Position numbers and translations under genes: made by a program. This document shows positions 35,653 through 45,221 of a DNA stretch of 64,000 nucleotides, piece by piece. Where the stretch lies: the NCBI GenBank assembly GCA_902515745.1, contig CABXWB010000003.1, positions 1 to 64,000 on the forward strand. Direction: 5' to 3'. How positions within the stretch are numbered: the stretch's first letter is position 1; each line of letters opens with the position of its first letter. The notes below the pieces were generated by a model, which worked only from the letters and a program-made list of their open reading frames with translations, searched no databases and was not told the origin of the DNA. The DNA comes from an uncultured Alphaproteobacteria bacterium (lineage in GTDB: Bacteria > Pseudomonadota > Alphaproteobacteria > HIMB59 > GCA-002718135).

Positions 35653-36379
35653 ATCAAAAAAAAATAGTTTTTTTGGCAATTTGAAATCAATACTTATAGC
35701 AATATTTATAGCGTTATTAATAAGATCATTTATATTTGAGCCATTCAATATACCCTCAGGGTCAATGAAACCAAATCTTCTTGTGGGAGATTTTATTTTT
35801 GTTTCAAAATATTCATATGGTTTTTCTAAACACTCACTTCCATTTTCAATACCGTTGATACCTAGAAAAATATTTTCACATCAACCTGAAAGAGGTGATG
35901 TAGTTGTTTTCAAAACTCCTGAAAATAATAGAACTGATTATATTAAAAGAGTAATTGGTCTGCCTGGTGATAAAATACAAATTAAAAATGGAATTATTTT
36001 TATTAATGGATCAGACGTATTAAGAAAAAAATTAACTGATTTTATAGATACAGATAATAAAACGAGTAATAAAAGAGTTAGAATGTATAAAGAATATTTT
36101 TTTAATAAAGAGATCAATGTTCTTGATATAACAGACAATGGTATAGCGGATAATACTCAGTTATTTAATGTCCCAGAAAATCATTTCTTTGTAATGGGTG
36201 ATAATAGAGATAATTCACAAGACAGTAGATTTATAAGTACAGTTGGTTTCATTCCTTATGAAAATTTAGTTGGTAAAGCGCAGTTTATTTTCTTTTCTTT
36301 AGAAAATGCAAGATTTTTACAGATATGGAAATGGCCGAACTCAATTAGATATGAAAGAATTTTTCAAAAAATTCAATGA
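35645..36379 (+). CDS. lepB: Signal peptidase I
   Basis: This 244-residue serine/lysine protease of the inner membrane has one N-terminal anchor (residues about 15-31), catalytic Ser40 in FNIPSGSMKPNL and Lys101 in DYIKRVIGLPGDKI, and the box MGDNRDNSQDSR. It removes signal peptides from Sec and Tat exports. Its 3' end overlaps rnc by ATGA. Confidence 0.94.
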   Translation: MTRSKKNSFFGNLKSILIAIFIALLIRSFIFEPFNIPSGSMKPNLLVGDFIFVSKYSYGFSKHSLPFSIPLIPRKIFSHQPERGDVVVFKTPENNRTDYIKRVIGLPGDKIQIKNGIIFINGSDVLRKKLTDFIDTDNKTSNKRVRMYKEYFFNKEINVLDITDNGIADNTQLFNVPENHFFVMGDNRDNSQDSRFISTVGFIPYENLVGKAQFIFFSLENARFLQIWKWPNSIRYERIFQKIQ

Positions 36380-37083
36380 TAGATAGTAAAAAGCTCAAAC
36401 TATTTGAAAAAAAGATAAATTATAAATTTAAAAATAATAAATTGTTAATTCAATCATTAACACATCCAAGTTTTTATTTAGAAAATGAAAAAAAAATTAA
36501 AATCAATGAATTTGAAAGATTTGAATTTTTAGGTGATAGAGTGCTGGGATTAATTATAGCAAATTTATTATTTTCAAAATATAAAAAATTTAATGAGGGT
36601 GATCTATCAAAAAAATATTCTTATTTAGTTCAAAAAAAATTTTTGTTTAAAATTTCACAAGAATTGAAAATAGAAGAAGTACTTCAATACAATTTTAAGA
36701 AAAAAAATAATAAAATGCTAAATTCTATATTTTCAGATTCAGTTGAATCATTAATTGGAGCAATATTTATAGATGGGGGATATAATCCTTCATTTGATTT
36801 TATAAGTAAATTTTGGTCAAAATCTTTAGATATTGAAGTTTCTAAAACCTTAGATCCAAAAACATTATTGCAAGAAATATCACAACAACTTTATAAAAAA
36901 CTTCCTGAATATAAATTAATCAAAAAAGAAGGACCACCTCATTCACCCACATTCACTGTTTCTGTAAAAGTGATAAATATAAATAAGATCAATTCAAAAG
37001 GTTCTTCAATAAGAGAGGCTGAGAGAAGTGCTGCAGAAATTGCATTAAAAAAAATTAATGAAAAGAAAAATATTAAAAATTAG
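36376..37083 (+). CDS. rnc: Ribonuclease III
   Basis: This 235-residue enzyme has the RNase III signature ERFEFLGDRVLGL and the second acid motif DSVESLIGAIFIDGGY. A C-terminal dsRNA-binding domain follows (DPKTLLQEISQQL, ending in RSAAEIALKKI). It processes double-stranded RNA, including rRNA precursors. It overlaps lepB by 4 bases and era by 26 bases, which is a long overlap even for this compact genome. Confidence 0.94.
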   Translation: MIDSKKLKLFEKKINYKFKNNKLLIQSLTHPSFYLENEKKIKINEFERFEFLGDRVLGLIIANLLFSKYKKFNEGDLSKKYSYLVQKKFLFKISQELKIEEVLQYNFKKKNNKMLNSIFSDSVESLIGAIFIDGGYNPSFDFISKFWSKSLDIEVSKTLDPKTLLQEISQQLYKKLPEYKLIKKEGPPHSPTFTVSVKVININKINSKGSSIREAERSAAEIALKKINEKKNIKN

Positions 37084-37915
37084 TCTTGTCGGTAAGACTA
37101 ATGCAGGTAAATCAACTTTATTAAATAATCTTGTTGGAGAAAAAATTTCAATAACAAATAAAAAAATTAATACCACTGAAGACTTTGTAATTGGCATAGT
37201 TAATATTAAAAATACTCAGCTTGTTCTATATGATACACCTGGTATTAGTTTTCTTAGAGATAATATATCTCAAAAAACTAAATTAAAGAAAAATTTATGG
37301 GAAGGCTTAAATCAATCAGATATTATTTTGTATTTAATTGACTCTAAAAAAATTGAATTAAATAATTTAAAAAATGATTTTCCTAAACTTTATGAATTAA
37401 AAAAAAATATTTCAATTATTTTCAATAAAACAGATTTGATAAAATCAGAAAATTTACTTAAGTATATAAAATTAATTTCAGAAAAATATAAAATTGAAAA
37501 ATTTTTTAATATATCAGCGAAAAAAAAATTAGGTTTTGAAAATTTAATTGATTATCTTTTGCAAAAATCAAAATATGGGAAATGGCTATATAAAGATGAT
37601 GAAATCACAGATAAAGATGATATTTTTATAACTAATGAATGCACAAGAAATGAGATACTATCATTAATACATAAAGAAATTCCATATAATATAGAAGTAA
37701 CTAATAAAACTTTTAAATATTTGAAAAATGGTCAGCTAAAAATAAAGCAAGATATTATTATTAATAATGACAGATATAAAAAAATATTATTGGGTAGAAA
37801 AGGATCTAAAATAAAAGATATCAGAATAAAAAGTCAAAAAGAAATTTCTAATATTTTAAATATAAAAACTCATCTTTATATTAATATAATTTCATCAGAT
37901 GCAAAAAAAATTTAA
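37058..37915 (+). CDS. era: GTPase Era
   Basis: This 285-residue protein has a P-loop GKTNAGKSTLLNN (residues 12-24), G3 YDTPG, G4 FNKTDL and G5 SAK, followed by a C-terminal KH domain with the GXXG loop in LLGRKGSKIKDI. Era binds the 3' end of 16S rRNA and assists 30S assembly. The G2/switch region (NTTEDFVIGI) lacks the usual Arg, reading TTEDF where many Era proteins have T-T-R-x-R. The gene overlaps rnc and recO. Confidence 0.92.
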   Translation: MKRKILKISLVGKTNAGKSTLLNNLVGEKISITNKKINTTEDFVIGIVNIKNTQLVLYDTPGISFLRDNISQKTKLKKNLWEGLNQSDIILYLIDSKKIELNNLKNDFPKLYELKKNISIIFNKTDLIKSENLLKYIKLISEKYKIEKFFNISAKKKLGFENLIDYLLQKSKYGKWLYKDDEITDKDDIFITNECTRNEILSLIHKEIPYNIEVTNKTFKYLKNGQLKIKQDIIINNDRYKKILLGRKGSKIKDIRIKSQKEISNILNIKTHLYINIISSDAKKI

Positions 37916-38615
37916 CGGTATTCTTATACATACAAAAGTTTTCAAAGATAATGATCTATTAATTAAATTTTTATCAGATACGGATGAGGTATTATCAGGA
38001 ATTGTATACGGAGGACTATCAAAGAATAAGAAAAATATAATGCAACTTGGTTTTTTTTTAAATTTAGATGTGACATACATTGGGAATCGTCCACCATCAA
38101 TAAAAGCTGAATTATCAAAACCTTATTTATCAAATGTTATTAATGATAAATATAAACTAAGCTGCCTACTTTCAGTTGTATCTTTAATTAATGCCTCAGT
38201 AATTGAAGGACAGAAAATAAATCAAATATATAAAATTTCTAAAGAGTTTTTGGAAATTATGATTTATAAAAAAAAATGGTTAAATTTCTTTTGTATCTAC
38301 TTATTTGATTTACTTAAATATATTGGATACGAATTAGATTATGTAAACAATAATAGATTGAAATATTTTGATACAGATACTTTAGAATTTAAAGAACATT
38401 ACTCAAACTATACTATTGATTTTCCTCATCATCTTTTTGTAATTAATTCAAATGTTGTATTCGATTACAACTCTTTGAATAATTTTTTTAAAATTTTTGA
38501 AATTATTTATATCAAGAATCATTTATCAAATTTAAATCATAAATTGCCAAATCAGTATATTTTATTTAAGAAAAATATAATCAGTTTTTTAGAAAAAAAT
38601 GAACAAAATAATTGA
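37899..38615 (+). CDS. recO: DNA repair protein RecO
   Basis: This 238-residue protein opens with the OB-fold strands FNGILIHTKVFKDNDLLIKFL and YGGLSKNKK. A helical C-terminal half includes FFCIYLFDLLKYIGYELDY. The family loads RecA with RecR. Sequence similarity is modest, but its place between era and parC in the conserved run is decisive. It overlaps era by 17 bases and parC by 17 bases. The C-terminal zinc cysteines found in many RecO proteins are absent. Confidence 0.82.
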   Translation: MQKKFNGILIHTKVFKDNDLLIKFLSDTDEVLSGIVYGGLSKNKKNIMQLGFFLNLDVTYIGNRPPSIKAELSKPYLSNVINDKYKLSCLLSVVSLINASVIEGQKINQIYKISKEFLEIMIYKKKWLNFFCIYLFDLLKYIGYELDYVNNNRLKYFDTDTLEFKEHYSNYTIDFPHHLFVINSNVVFDYNSLNNFFKIFEIIYIKNHLSNLNHKLPNQYILFKKNIISFLEKNEQNN

Positions 38616-40794
38616 ATCTAATTTAGATACTATCCTTAGTGAAAAATATCTTTCTTATGCAATATCAACCATTGTTTCAAGATCGTTACCTGATGTGAGG
38701 GATGGATTAAAACCTGTTCATCGTAGAATTATCTTTTCAATGTATCAACTAAAACTTTTCAAAAGTTCAAGTTATAAAAAATGTGCTAGAATTGTTGGTG
38801 ATGTAATGGGTAAATTTCATCCTCATGGAGATCAAGCTATTTATGACAGTTTGGTAAGGATGGCTCAGGATTTTTCTACAAGAATTACATTAGTCGACGG
38901 CCAGGGAAATTTTGGAAATATCGATGGTGATAATCCCGCAGCAATGAGGTACACAGAGGCAAGATTACAAGATTATACAAATTATTTTTTTGATGGTATC
39001 GAAGAAAACTCTGTAGATTTTAAAGATAATTACGATGGTCAAAATTTAGAACCAGTTGTTCTACCATCTCAACTTCCTAATATTTTGATTAATGGAGCAA
39101 TGGGAATAGCTGTAGGCATGGCTACAAATATACCTCCTCATAATATTGTTGAATTAATCGATGCATTAAAATTAATAATAAAAAGAGATAAAGCTACACT
39201 AACTGAAATTTTAAAAATTATTAATGGACCAGATCTTCCTACAGGTGGTGAAATAATTTTAGATAGTAATGAAAAAAAGCAAATTTATAAGAATGGCAAG
39301 GGATCATTTAATATTAATGCTAAATACCAAATAGAAGAAATAAAAAATGGTTTATATCAAATTATTATTACTGAAATTCCATATCAAGTTAATAAAGTTA
39401 AGATAATCGAACAACTTGCTAACAATATAAATAATAAAAAATTACCCCTGGATGATGTAGTTGATGAGTCTGATGAAAATATTAGAATAGTTTTAAAACC
39501 AAAGACTAGAAATATTGATGCAGAAAAATTAATAAGCTTATGTTTTAAATTGACTGACTTATCTATTAAGTACTCTTGTAATTTTAATGTATTAATTGAC
39601 GGTATAGAGCCGAAACAAATTGGAATTATTGAAATACTTTCTAATTTTTTAGATCATAGAAAAGTTACCATTAAAAGAAAATCAAAATTTAATATAGAAA
39701 AAATTAAAAAAAAATTAGAAATTCTTAAGGGTTATCAAATTGTCTTTAAAAATTTAAATTCTATAATAAAAATAATAAGAACAAAGGATAATCCCAAAAA
39801 AGAATTAATAAAAAAATATAAATTATCTGATTTACAATGTGAGTCAATTTTAAGTATGCGCTTAGGCTCACTAAGAAAGATTGATGAAAAAAATATTAAA
39901 GATGAAATCCAAAAATTAAATGAAGAATTAAAATACCTTAATAAATTAATAAAAGATAAAAAAACTTTAGATAAATTTATAGTAAGTGAATTAGATCTTA
40001 TAAAGAATGATTTAGATACTAATATTAAGGAGAGAAAATCTTTAATTTCATCAGAACTAAATAATAATATTGATATTAGTATTGATGAATTTAAAGAAAT
40101 TGAAAAATTCACCGTTATCATTAATAAAGATTTTCAGCTCAAGAGAATTAAAGAGATAACTGATGAAAGGGAAATTGAAAAAATAAAAAAAGAAAATCTA
40201 TTTTCAGTTAATTTAAATTCTAATCAAAAAATACTTTTGTTTGTTTCTTCTGGTAAAGTTTACACAATAGATCCAAATATTTTACCAGGTGGAAATAGTA
40301 ATCCTAAATCATTTATTTATTTTGTTGATAGTATGCCTAATGATAAGATTACCGGATTACTTTCATCAATGGATGAACAGCTATTAATTGTATCTAAAAA
40401 TGGTAAAGGTTTTATTAGCAATACTGTATCTCTTGTAACCAACCAAAAGAAAGGTAAGCAATTATTTAATTTAAAAAATAATGATGAAGTTATTAAAGTA
40501 ATAAATCTTACAAAAAAACACATAGCTTGTGTTACAAAGTTGCAAAAAATGCTAATTTTTGAAATAGATTCTTTGCCAAAATTACAAAAGGGTGGGGGAG
40601 TTCAATTAATTAAAATCAAGAAAGATGATTTTTTATCAGATGTCACTCAATTAGCTATCAAAGATGGATTAGAATGGAGTACTGGTTCTAAAAATAGAAA
40701 GTTAGAAGATGTCGAGTTTTGGATTGGGAAAAGAGCTCAGGCTGGTAAGAAAGTTCCTAAGTTTTTCAATAAAAATCAGAAATTTGATGGTTAA
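38599..40794 (+). CDS. parC: DNA topoisomerase IV subunit A
   Basis: This 731-residue type IIA subunit A has an N-terminal YLSYAISTIVSRSLPDVRDG, winged-helix MGKFHPHGDQAIYDSLVRMA and catalytic Tyr118 in NPAAMRYTEARL. A short C-terminal beta-pinwheel follows (ILLFVSSGKVYTI, IVSKNGKGFIS). The shorter tail and absence of a GyrA box favour ParC over GyrA, as does the synteny after recO. It decatenates daughter chromosomes with ParE, which is not in this window. Confidence 0.92.
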   Translation: MNKIIESNLDTILSEKYLSYAISTIVSRSLPDVRDGLKPVHRRIIFSMYQLKLFKSSSYKKCARIVGDVMGKFHPHGDQAIYDSLVRMAQDFSTRITLVDGQGNFGNIDGDNPAAMRYTEARLQDYTNYFFDGIEENSVDFKDNYDGQNLEPVVLPSQLPNILINGAMGIAVGMATNIPPHNIVELIDALKLIIKRDKATLTEILKIINGPDLPTGGEIILDSNEKKQIYKNGKGSFNINAKYQIEEIKNGLYQIIITEIPYQVNKVKIIEQLANNINNKKLPLDDVVDESDENIRIVLKPKTRNIDAEKLISLCFKLTDLSIKYSCNFNVLIDGIEPKQIGIIEILSNFLDHRKVTIKRKSKFNIEKIKKKLEILKGYQIVFKNLNSIIKIIRTKDNPKKELIKKYKLSDLQCESILSMRLGSLRKIDEKNIKDEIQKLNEELKYLNKLIKDKKTLDKFIVSELDLIKNDLDTNIKERKSLISSELNNNIDISIDEFKEIEKFTVIINKDFQLKRIKEITDEREIEKIKKENLFSVNLNSNQKILLFVSSGKVYTIDPNILPGGNSNPKSFIYFVDSMPNDKITGLLSSMDEQLLIVSKNGKGFISNTVSLVTNQKKGKQLFNLKNNDEVIKVINLTKKHIACVTKLQKMLIFEIDSLPKLQKGGGVQLIKIKKDDFLSDVTQLAIKDGLEWSTGSKNRKLEDVEFWIGKRAQAGKKVPKFFNKNQKFDG

Positions 40795-40842
40795 TTTTTT
40801 TTATTTAAATATATTCAACTTTACTATTATTTTTTAATAATA

Positions 40843-41349
40843 ATGATGAAAAATCTTTCAACTTTTTTGAATATTATAAATAAATATGCAGGGTATTTGT
40901 GTGCTTTTATTGTTGTCCTTATGGTCATTAATGTTTTCTTAGTAGTCATACTAAGATATTTATTTGGAATCAGTTTTATATGGATGCAGGAAACTTATGT
41001 TTGGATGCATGCATATATTTTTATGATTGGTGCAGGTTTTACATACCTAAATGATGATCATGTAAGAATTGATATTATTTATAGAAATTCATCAAAATTA
41101 TATAAATCTATTGTAGATTTAGTCGGTAATATTTTTTTATTATTACCTTTTCTATATCTCATTTGGTCTTATAGCTTTCCCTTTGTTTACAAATCTTGGC
41201 AAATGAATGAAGTATCAAGAGAAGCTGGAGGTTTGACAATGATTTATTTACTAAAACTAGCTATTTTAATTTTTGCTTTTCTTTTATTTATCCAAGTTAT
41301 CTCCAAAATTATTAATAATTTTTTAAACCTGTATTCGAATGAGTCCTGA
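40843..41349 (+). CDS. dctQ: TRAP transporter small permease (DctQ type)
   Basis: This 168-residue protein has four membrane helices and the DctQ hallmarks WMQETYVWMHAYIFMIGAGF and HVRIDIIYR, with YKSWQMNEVSREAGG before the last helix. It forms the membrane complex with DctM, and the two genes overlap by 11 bases. Together with the convergent binding protein it makes a TRAP system driven by a sodium or proton gradient. Substrate is discussed at the binding protein. Confidence 0.9.
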   Translation: MMKNLSTFLNIINKYAGYLCAFIVVLMVINVFLVVILRYLFGISFIWMQETYVWMHAYIFMIGAGFTYLNDDHVRIDIIYRNSSKLYKSIVDLVGNIFLLLPFLYLIWSYSFPFVYKSWQMNEVSREAGGLTMIYLLKLAILIFAFLLFIQVISKIINNFLNLYSNES

Positions 41350-42712
41350 AATCTTAGCAATAGTAATGTTTTTAACAACATTGTTATTTTTATTATTCGG
41401 TTTTCCAGTTGCTTTTACTTTAGCAGGTTCATCTTTAATTTTTGCCTTTATAGGAGATCTATTAGGAGTTTTTAATTTTAAGATGCTTCTTTTCTTTCCG
41501 CAAAGAATTTATGGCGTGATGATAAATGAAGCTCTAGTTGCAGTGCCTTTATTTATTTTCATGGGAGTTATGCTGGAAAAAACAAAAATAGCAGCAAAAC
41601 TTTTAGAGTCCATTGGTGATTTATTTGGCTCTGTAAGAGGTGGTTTGGGAATTGGTGTGGTGTTGGTAGGTATGTTATTAGCAGCTTCAACAGGTATAGT
41701 TGGAGCAACAGTAGTAACAATGGGCATGCTCGCTTTACCTACGATGCTAAAAGCTGGATATGATGAAAAAATAGCTACTGGAACAATTTGTGCTTCTGGA
41801 ACACTTGGACAAATAATTCCTCCATCAATTGTTTTAATACTACTTGCTGAAATGTTGCAAGGGGCTAACGAAGAAGCTGGTCTATTAAGGGGTGATTTGG
41901 CCCCATTACCAGTTACAGCAATCGATTTATTTGCTGGTGCATTATTACCTGGATTAATGCTTGTTGGATTTTTTATTATTTATATTTTGTTTATTGCAAG
42001 AATAAGACCCCAAGATTTGCCTGTAAAAAAAATAGACAAACCTAGATTAGAAATTTGGAAAACTGCTTTTTTTGAAGTTTTACCTCCTATATTTTTAATA
42101 TTAGCTGTGCTCGGCTCAATTTTTTTAGGTATAGCTACGCCTACTGAGTCAGCTTCAGTAGGAGCAGTTGGGGCTGCAATTCTTGCATTATTAAGAAGAG
42201 ATTTAAATTTAAAAAATATTTCTGATGCAGCAATTACTACTGTAAAAATGAGTTCGTTTGTATTTATTATTTTAATTGGTGCCTCGATGTTCTCACTTGT
42301 TTTTAGAGGTTTTCAAGGAGATGAAATGATAAGTAATTTTCTAACAAATATACCTGGTGGTGAATATGGAGCTCTAATTATTGTTATGTTAACTATTTTT
42401 ATCTTAGGATTTTTTTTAGATTATATTGAAATAATATTTGTTATAATTCCCCTTGTGGGACCAGGCTTAATTGCCAATGGAGCTGATCCGTTATGGCTTG
42501 GAATTTTAATCTCTCTTAACTTACAAACTAGTTTTTTAACTCCACCATTTGGATTTTCATTATTTTTTTTAAGAGGTGTGGCTCCAGAAAATGTTAAAAC
42601 ATCAAATATTTATAGAGGTGTAATTCCTTTTATATTTATACAAATTTTTGCGATTCTCTTAGTCTTTGCTTTTCCAGAAATTGCAACTTGGCTACCTAGA
42701 CTTATTAACTAA
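41339..42712 (+). CDS. dctM: TRAP transporter large permease (DctM type)
   Basis: This 457-residue protein has about 12 hydrophobic segments and DctM landmarks: LLFGFPVAFTLAGSSLIFAF, VPLFIFMGVMLEKT, ASTGIVGATVVTMGMLALP, GTICASGTLGQIIPPSIVLI, and LNLQTSFLTPPFGFSLFFLRG. It carries out solute translocation. It shares a bidirectional terminator with the binding-protein gene that faces it. Confidence 0.94.
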   Translation: MSPEILAIVMFLTTLLFLLFGFPVAFTLAGSSLIFAFIGDLLGVFNFKMLLFFPQRIYGVMINEALVAVPLFIFMGVMLEKTKIAAKLLESIGDLFGSVRGGLGIGVVLVGMLLAASTGIVGATVVTMGMLALPTMLKAGYDEKIATGTICASGTLGQIIPPSIVLILLAEMLQGANEEAGLLRGDLAPLPVTAIDLFAGALLPGLMLVGFFIIYILFIARIRPQDLPVKKIDKPRLEIWKTAFFEVLPPIFLILAVLGSIFLGIATPTESASVGAVGAAILALLRRDLNLKNISDAAITTVKMSSFVFIILIGASMFSLVFRGFQGDEMISNFLTNIPGGEYGALIIVMLTIFILGFFLDYIEIIFVIIPLVGPGLIANGADPLWLGILISLNLQTSFLTPPFGFSLFFLRGVAPENVKTSNIYRGVIPFIFIQIFAILLVFAFPEIATWLPRLIN

Positions 42713-42741
42713 AAAGAGGTCTTAAATAAGACCTCTTTTTT
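42711..42741. terminator. Bidirectional rho-independent terminator between dctM and dctP
   Basis: A 14-base perfect inverted repeat (AAAAAGAGGTCTTA at 42711-42724 and its complement at 42727-42740) is separated by AA. It gives a hairpin with a T-run on the plus strand and, because the arm begins with A5, on the minus strand too. It lies between convergent genes and overlaps the last two bases of the dctM stop. Confidence 0.9.
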
Positions 42742-42754
42742 ATATTATTTCAAA

Positions 42755-43867
42755 TTATACTGAATCTGGAAATTTGAATGGCAAATCTCTAATACGTGAG
42801 AATTCTTGCTCACCTTTAGTAAACCATTCTTTAATTACCTTTCTAAATGAAAGTAAATGATTTGATAAAGATTTAGTTTCAGCATTAATAGATCCTCTTT
42901 CAAATACAACTTCACCTGCAGCATTACCAAGAGCTACTAATACTTCATCAGGAAAAGTTTTAATCTGTACATTATGTTCATTGACAAGTCTTTGTAATGC
43001 TGGTCCATTAATTGCTTGGAAACGACTAAATACAGTCATGTTAAAAGATTTTGCAAGATCATCAATCAAACTTTGAGTTTCAGCATCTAGTGACTCCCAA
43101 GTTTTAAGATCGATTGATAAATCTAAAAGAGTTGATGGTTCATGCCAACCTGGTCCGTAATAGTATTTAGCTGCTTGATATAAGCCTGCACCCAAGTCTG
43201 CTGCAGGACATATCCATTCAGCTGCATCTACTGCACCTGAGGTTAATGCTGGCAATATGTCTCCTCCGGCAAGTAAAACAGGAGTAGCTCCCAACTTTTC
43301 AATAGTTCTTCCTCCCAAACCAGGCATTCTCATTTTAAGACCTTTATAATCATCTGGCGTATTGATTTCTCTATTAAACCAACCACCCATTTGGTTACCA
43401 GTATTTCCCATTGGTAAAAATTTTACTCCTAAAGCATTATAAATTTTGTCAGCTTCTTCAATACCACCACCATAATAACACCATGCATTTTGTTCCATTG
43501 CATTCATTCCAAATGGACATGTTGCAACAAATTCAATTGCATCAGAAAGGTTTGGCCAATAGTAAGGTGCTCCATAAGCTGCTTGAGCTGCTCCAGATCG
43601 AACCGCATCTAGTGCTTCCAATCCCGGAACTAATTCACCTGCGTGGTAAACTTTTACTTTTAATTTTTCAGAGTAATTATTAATATTGTCTCCGAAAGCT
43701 TGAATTGCTTGACCAAGCACACCTGCTTTACCAAATGCACTACAGATAATCCATTCTTGATGTCCTGCAGCAATAGCCGGAGCTGCCAAAGTAGAAGCAC
43801 CAACTGCAGCAGCACCTGCTACACCGGCTTTCTTTAAAAACTCACGTCTTTTTAAATTTTTTTTCAT
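42755..43867 (-). CDS. dctP: TRAP transporter solute-binding protein with Tat signal
   Basis: This 370-residue protein has a twin-arginine leader (KRREFLKKAG followed by an Ala-rich segment ending near PAIAAG). The DctP/TakP-like body includes YHAGELVPGLEALDAVRSGA, AYGAPYYWPNLSDA, WFNREINTPDDYKGLKMRMP and ARDLPF-like IRDLPFKFPDSV. The body resembles TakP-type proteins that bind alpha-keto or other organic acids via the conserved Arg in KMRMPGLGG. A strong Shine-Dalgarno (GGGAGGA) precedes the start, in keeping with high expression of periplasmic binding proteins in marine cells. It is convergent with dctQM rather than in line with it. Confidence 0.92.
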   Translation of the reverse strand: MKKNLKRREFLKKAGVAGAAAVGASTLAAPAIAAGHQEWIICSAFGKAGVLGQAIQAFGDNINNYSEKLKVKVYHAGELVPGLEALDAVRSGAAQAAYGAPYYWPNLSDAIEFVATCPFGMNAMEQNAWCYYGGGIEEADKIYNALGVKFLPMGNTGNQMGGWFNREINTPDDYKGLKMRMPGLGGRTIEKLGATPVLLAGGDILPALTSGAVDAAEWICPAADLGAGLYQAAKYYYGPGWHEPSTLLDLSIDLKTWESLDAETQSLIDDLAKSFNMTVFSRFQAINGPALQRLVNEHNVQIKTFPDEVLVALGNAAGEVVFERGSINAETKSLSNHLLSFRKVIKEWFTKGEQEFSRIRDLPFKFPDSV

Positions 43868-43870
43868 ATG

Positions 43871-43877
43871 TCCTCCC
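43871..43877 (-). promoter_or_regulatory. Strong ribosome-binding site of dctP
   Basis: Read on the minus strand, GGGAGGA lies just upstream of the dctP ATG at 43867. Most genes in this window have no such Shine-Dalgarno, so this supports both the chosen start and high translation. Confidence 0.75.
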
Positions 43878-43903
43878 TAGATAATATGAATTGATAGTTA
43901 AGA

Positions 43904-43930
43904 TTTATACAAAAATACTACTTGTATCAA
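43904..43930 (-). promoter_or_regulatory. Possible sigma70-type promoter of dctP
   Basis: On the minus strand, TTGATA (43930-43925) is followed after 15 bases by TATAAA (43909-43904); shifting the second box by two bases gives a 17-base spacer with a weaker box. It sits about 37 bases upstream of the dctP start codon. In a region this AT-rich such matches are weak evidence. Confidence 0.4.
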
Positions 43931-43994
43931 TTTCTATTAATTTAAAATATTAACAAAAATTAATAATTTAAAAGTTTTTGATGCATAATATTTT

Positions 43995-45170
43995 CTAAAA
44001 ACTTGAAATTCCGGTCTGATTTTTCCCTAAAATCAAGGAATGTATATCTTCAGCTCCTTCATATGTTTTTACGGTTTCTAAATTAACTAAATGTCTCATG
44101 ACGTGATATTCTTCTAACAAGCCATTTGCTCCAAGCATATCGCGTGCGCTTCTAATGATGTCTAACGATTTTTTACAATTATTTTTTTTTAAAATACTTA
44201 TAGCATTAATGATGTCTTTTCCTTCATCTAAAGCTTTAGAACTAAGTAGACATGAGGCTAATCCTAAATTTATCTCAATTTGCATTTCTGATAATTTTTT
44301 CTGAATCAATTGATTTGAAGCTAAAGGTTTTTTAAACATAATTCTATTCTCTACGTATTCTTTTGCAATTAACCAACATTCAGATGCTGAACCTAATACA
44401 CCCCAGCTAATTCCAAATCTTGCTTTATTCAGACAGCTAAAAACTGATTTCCATCCCTCAGTATTTTCTAGACACAAATTATTTGGAACAAAAACATTGT
44501 TTAAAATTATTTGTCCTGTTGGACTAATTTTTAAACTGGTTTTATTTTCGATCGTTGAGATCTTTAATCCTTCATTTTTTTTTTCTAATATAAAACCTTT
44601 TATATTTTTGTGATCTTTACCTTCTTCAATTGCCCAGATAATAAATATGTCAGCAATTGGTGCATTAGTAATCCAGTTTTTAGATCCATTCAAAATATAT
44701 CCATCTTTTGTTTTTTTAAATGAAGTTTTCATTGAAGCAGGATCAGAACCAGCTTCGCTTTCTGTTAAGCCAAAGCAACCAATTTTTTCTCCTTTAATTA
44801 ATTGAGGGAGGTACTTATCTTTTTGTTCTTTAGATCCAAATTCATTAATTGGATGTATTACTAGAGATGATTGAACAGATATTGAAGATCTATAGCTACT
44901 ATCTACTTTTTCAAATTCATATGCTACAAGTCCATACGCTAAATTTGATGTACCAGAACCACCGTGTGTTTTAACTGTTTGTCCTAAAACTCCAAGTGAT
45001 CCAAATTTAGAATAGAGGTCTTGATCAAATTCATTCGCTCTATTTCTTTCAACTACTGTAGGTTTGAGTTCAGTATTACAAAAATTCCTAACGTTTTTCT
45101 GAATATTACTTTCTTCTTCACTTAAATGACTTTGAATATAAAATGGATCAAACCAATTATTTTCTTTCAT
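43995..45170 (-). CDS. gcdH: Acyl-CoA dehydrogenase, glutaryl-CoA dehydrogenase type
   Basis: This 391-residue flavoenzyme has FGLTESEAGSDPASMKTS for FAD, a central CLNKARFGISWGVLGSASEC, and KPLASNQLIQKKLSEMQIE. The catalytic Glu371 lies in TYEGAEDIHSLILGKNQTG. The N-A-R-x-G-I-x-W-G and A-N-Q-L-I-Q-K-K motifs are those of glutaryl-CoA dehydrogenase, which decarboxylates glutaryl-CoA to crotonyl-CoA in lysine and tryptophan breakdown. It stands alone here, divergent from rpiB (51 bases between starts). Another short-chain acyl-CoA substrate cannot be excluded. Confidence 0.88.
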   Translation of the reverse strand: MKENNWFDPFYIQSHLSEEESNIQKNVRNFCNTELKPTVVERNRANEFDQDLYSKFGSLGVLGQTVKTHGGSGTSNLAYGLVAYEFEKVDSSYRSSISVQSSLVIHPINEFGSKEQKDKYLPQLIKGEKIGCFGLTESEAGSDPASMKTSFKKTKDGYILNGSKNWITNAPIADIFIIWAIEEGKDHKNIKGFILEKKNEGLKISTIENKTSLKISPTGQIILNNVFVPNNLCLENTEGWKSVFSCLNKARFGISWGVLGSASECWLIAKEYVENRIMFKKPLASNQLIQKKLSEMQIEINLGLASCLLSSKALDEGKDIINAISILKKNNCKKSLDIIRSARDMLGANGLLEEYHVMRHLVNLETVKTYEGAEDIHSLILGKNQTGISSF

Positions 45171-45221
45171 ACAATATTAGGCAATATCATCATTTTGATG
45201 TAAATAACCACAAAAAATATT

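Noticed and set aside
43411-43683. 90-codon plus-strand frame
   Set aside because: It is antisense to the TRAP binding-protein gene, which is strongly supported.
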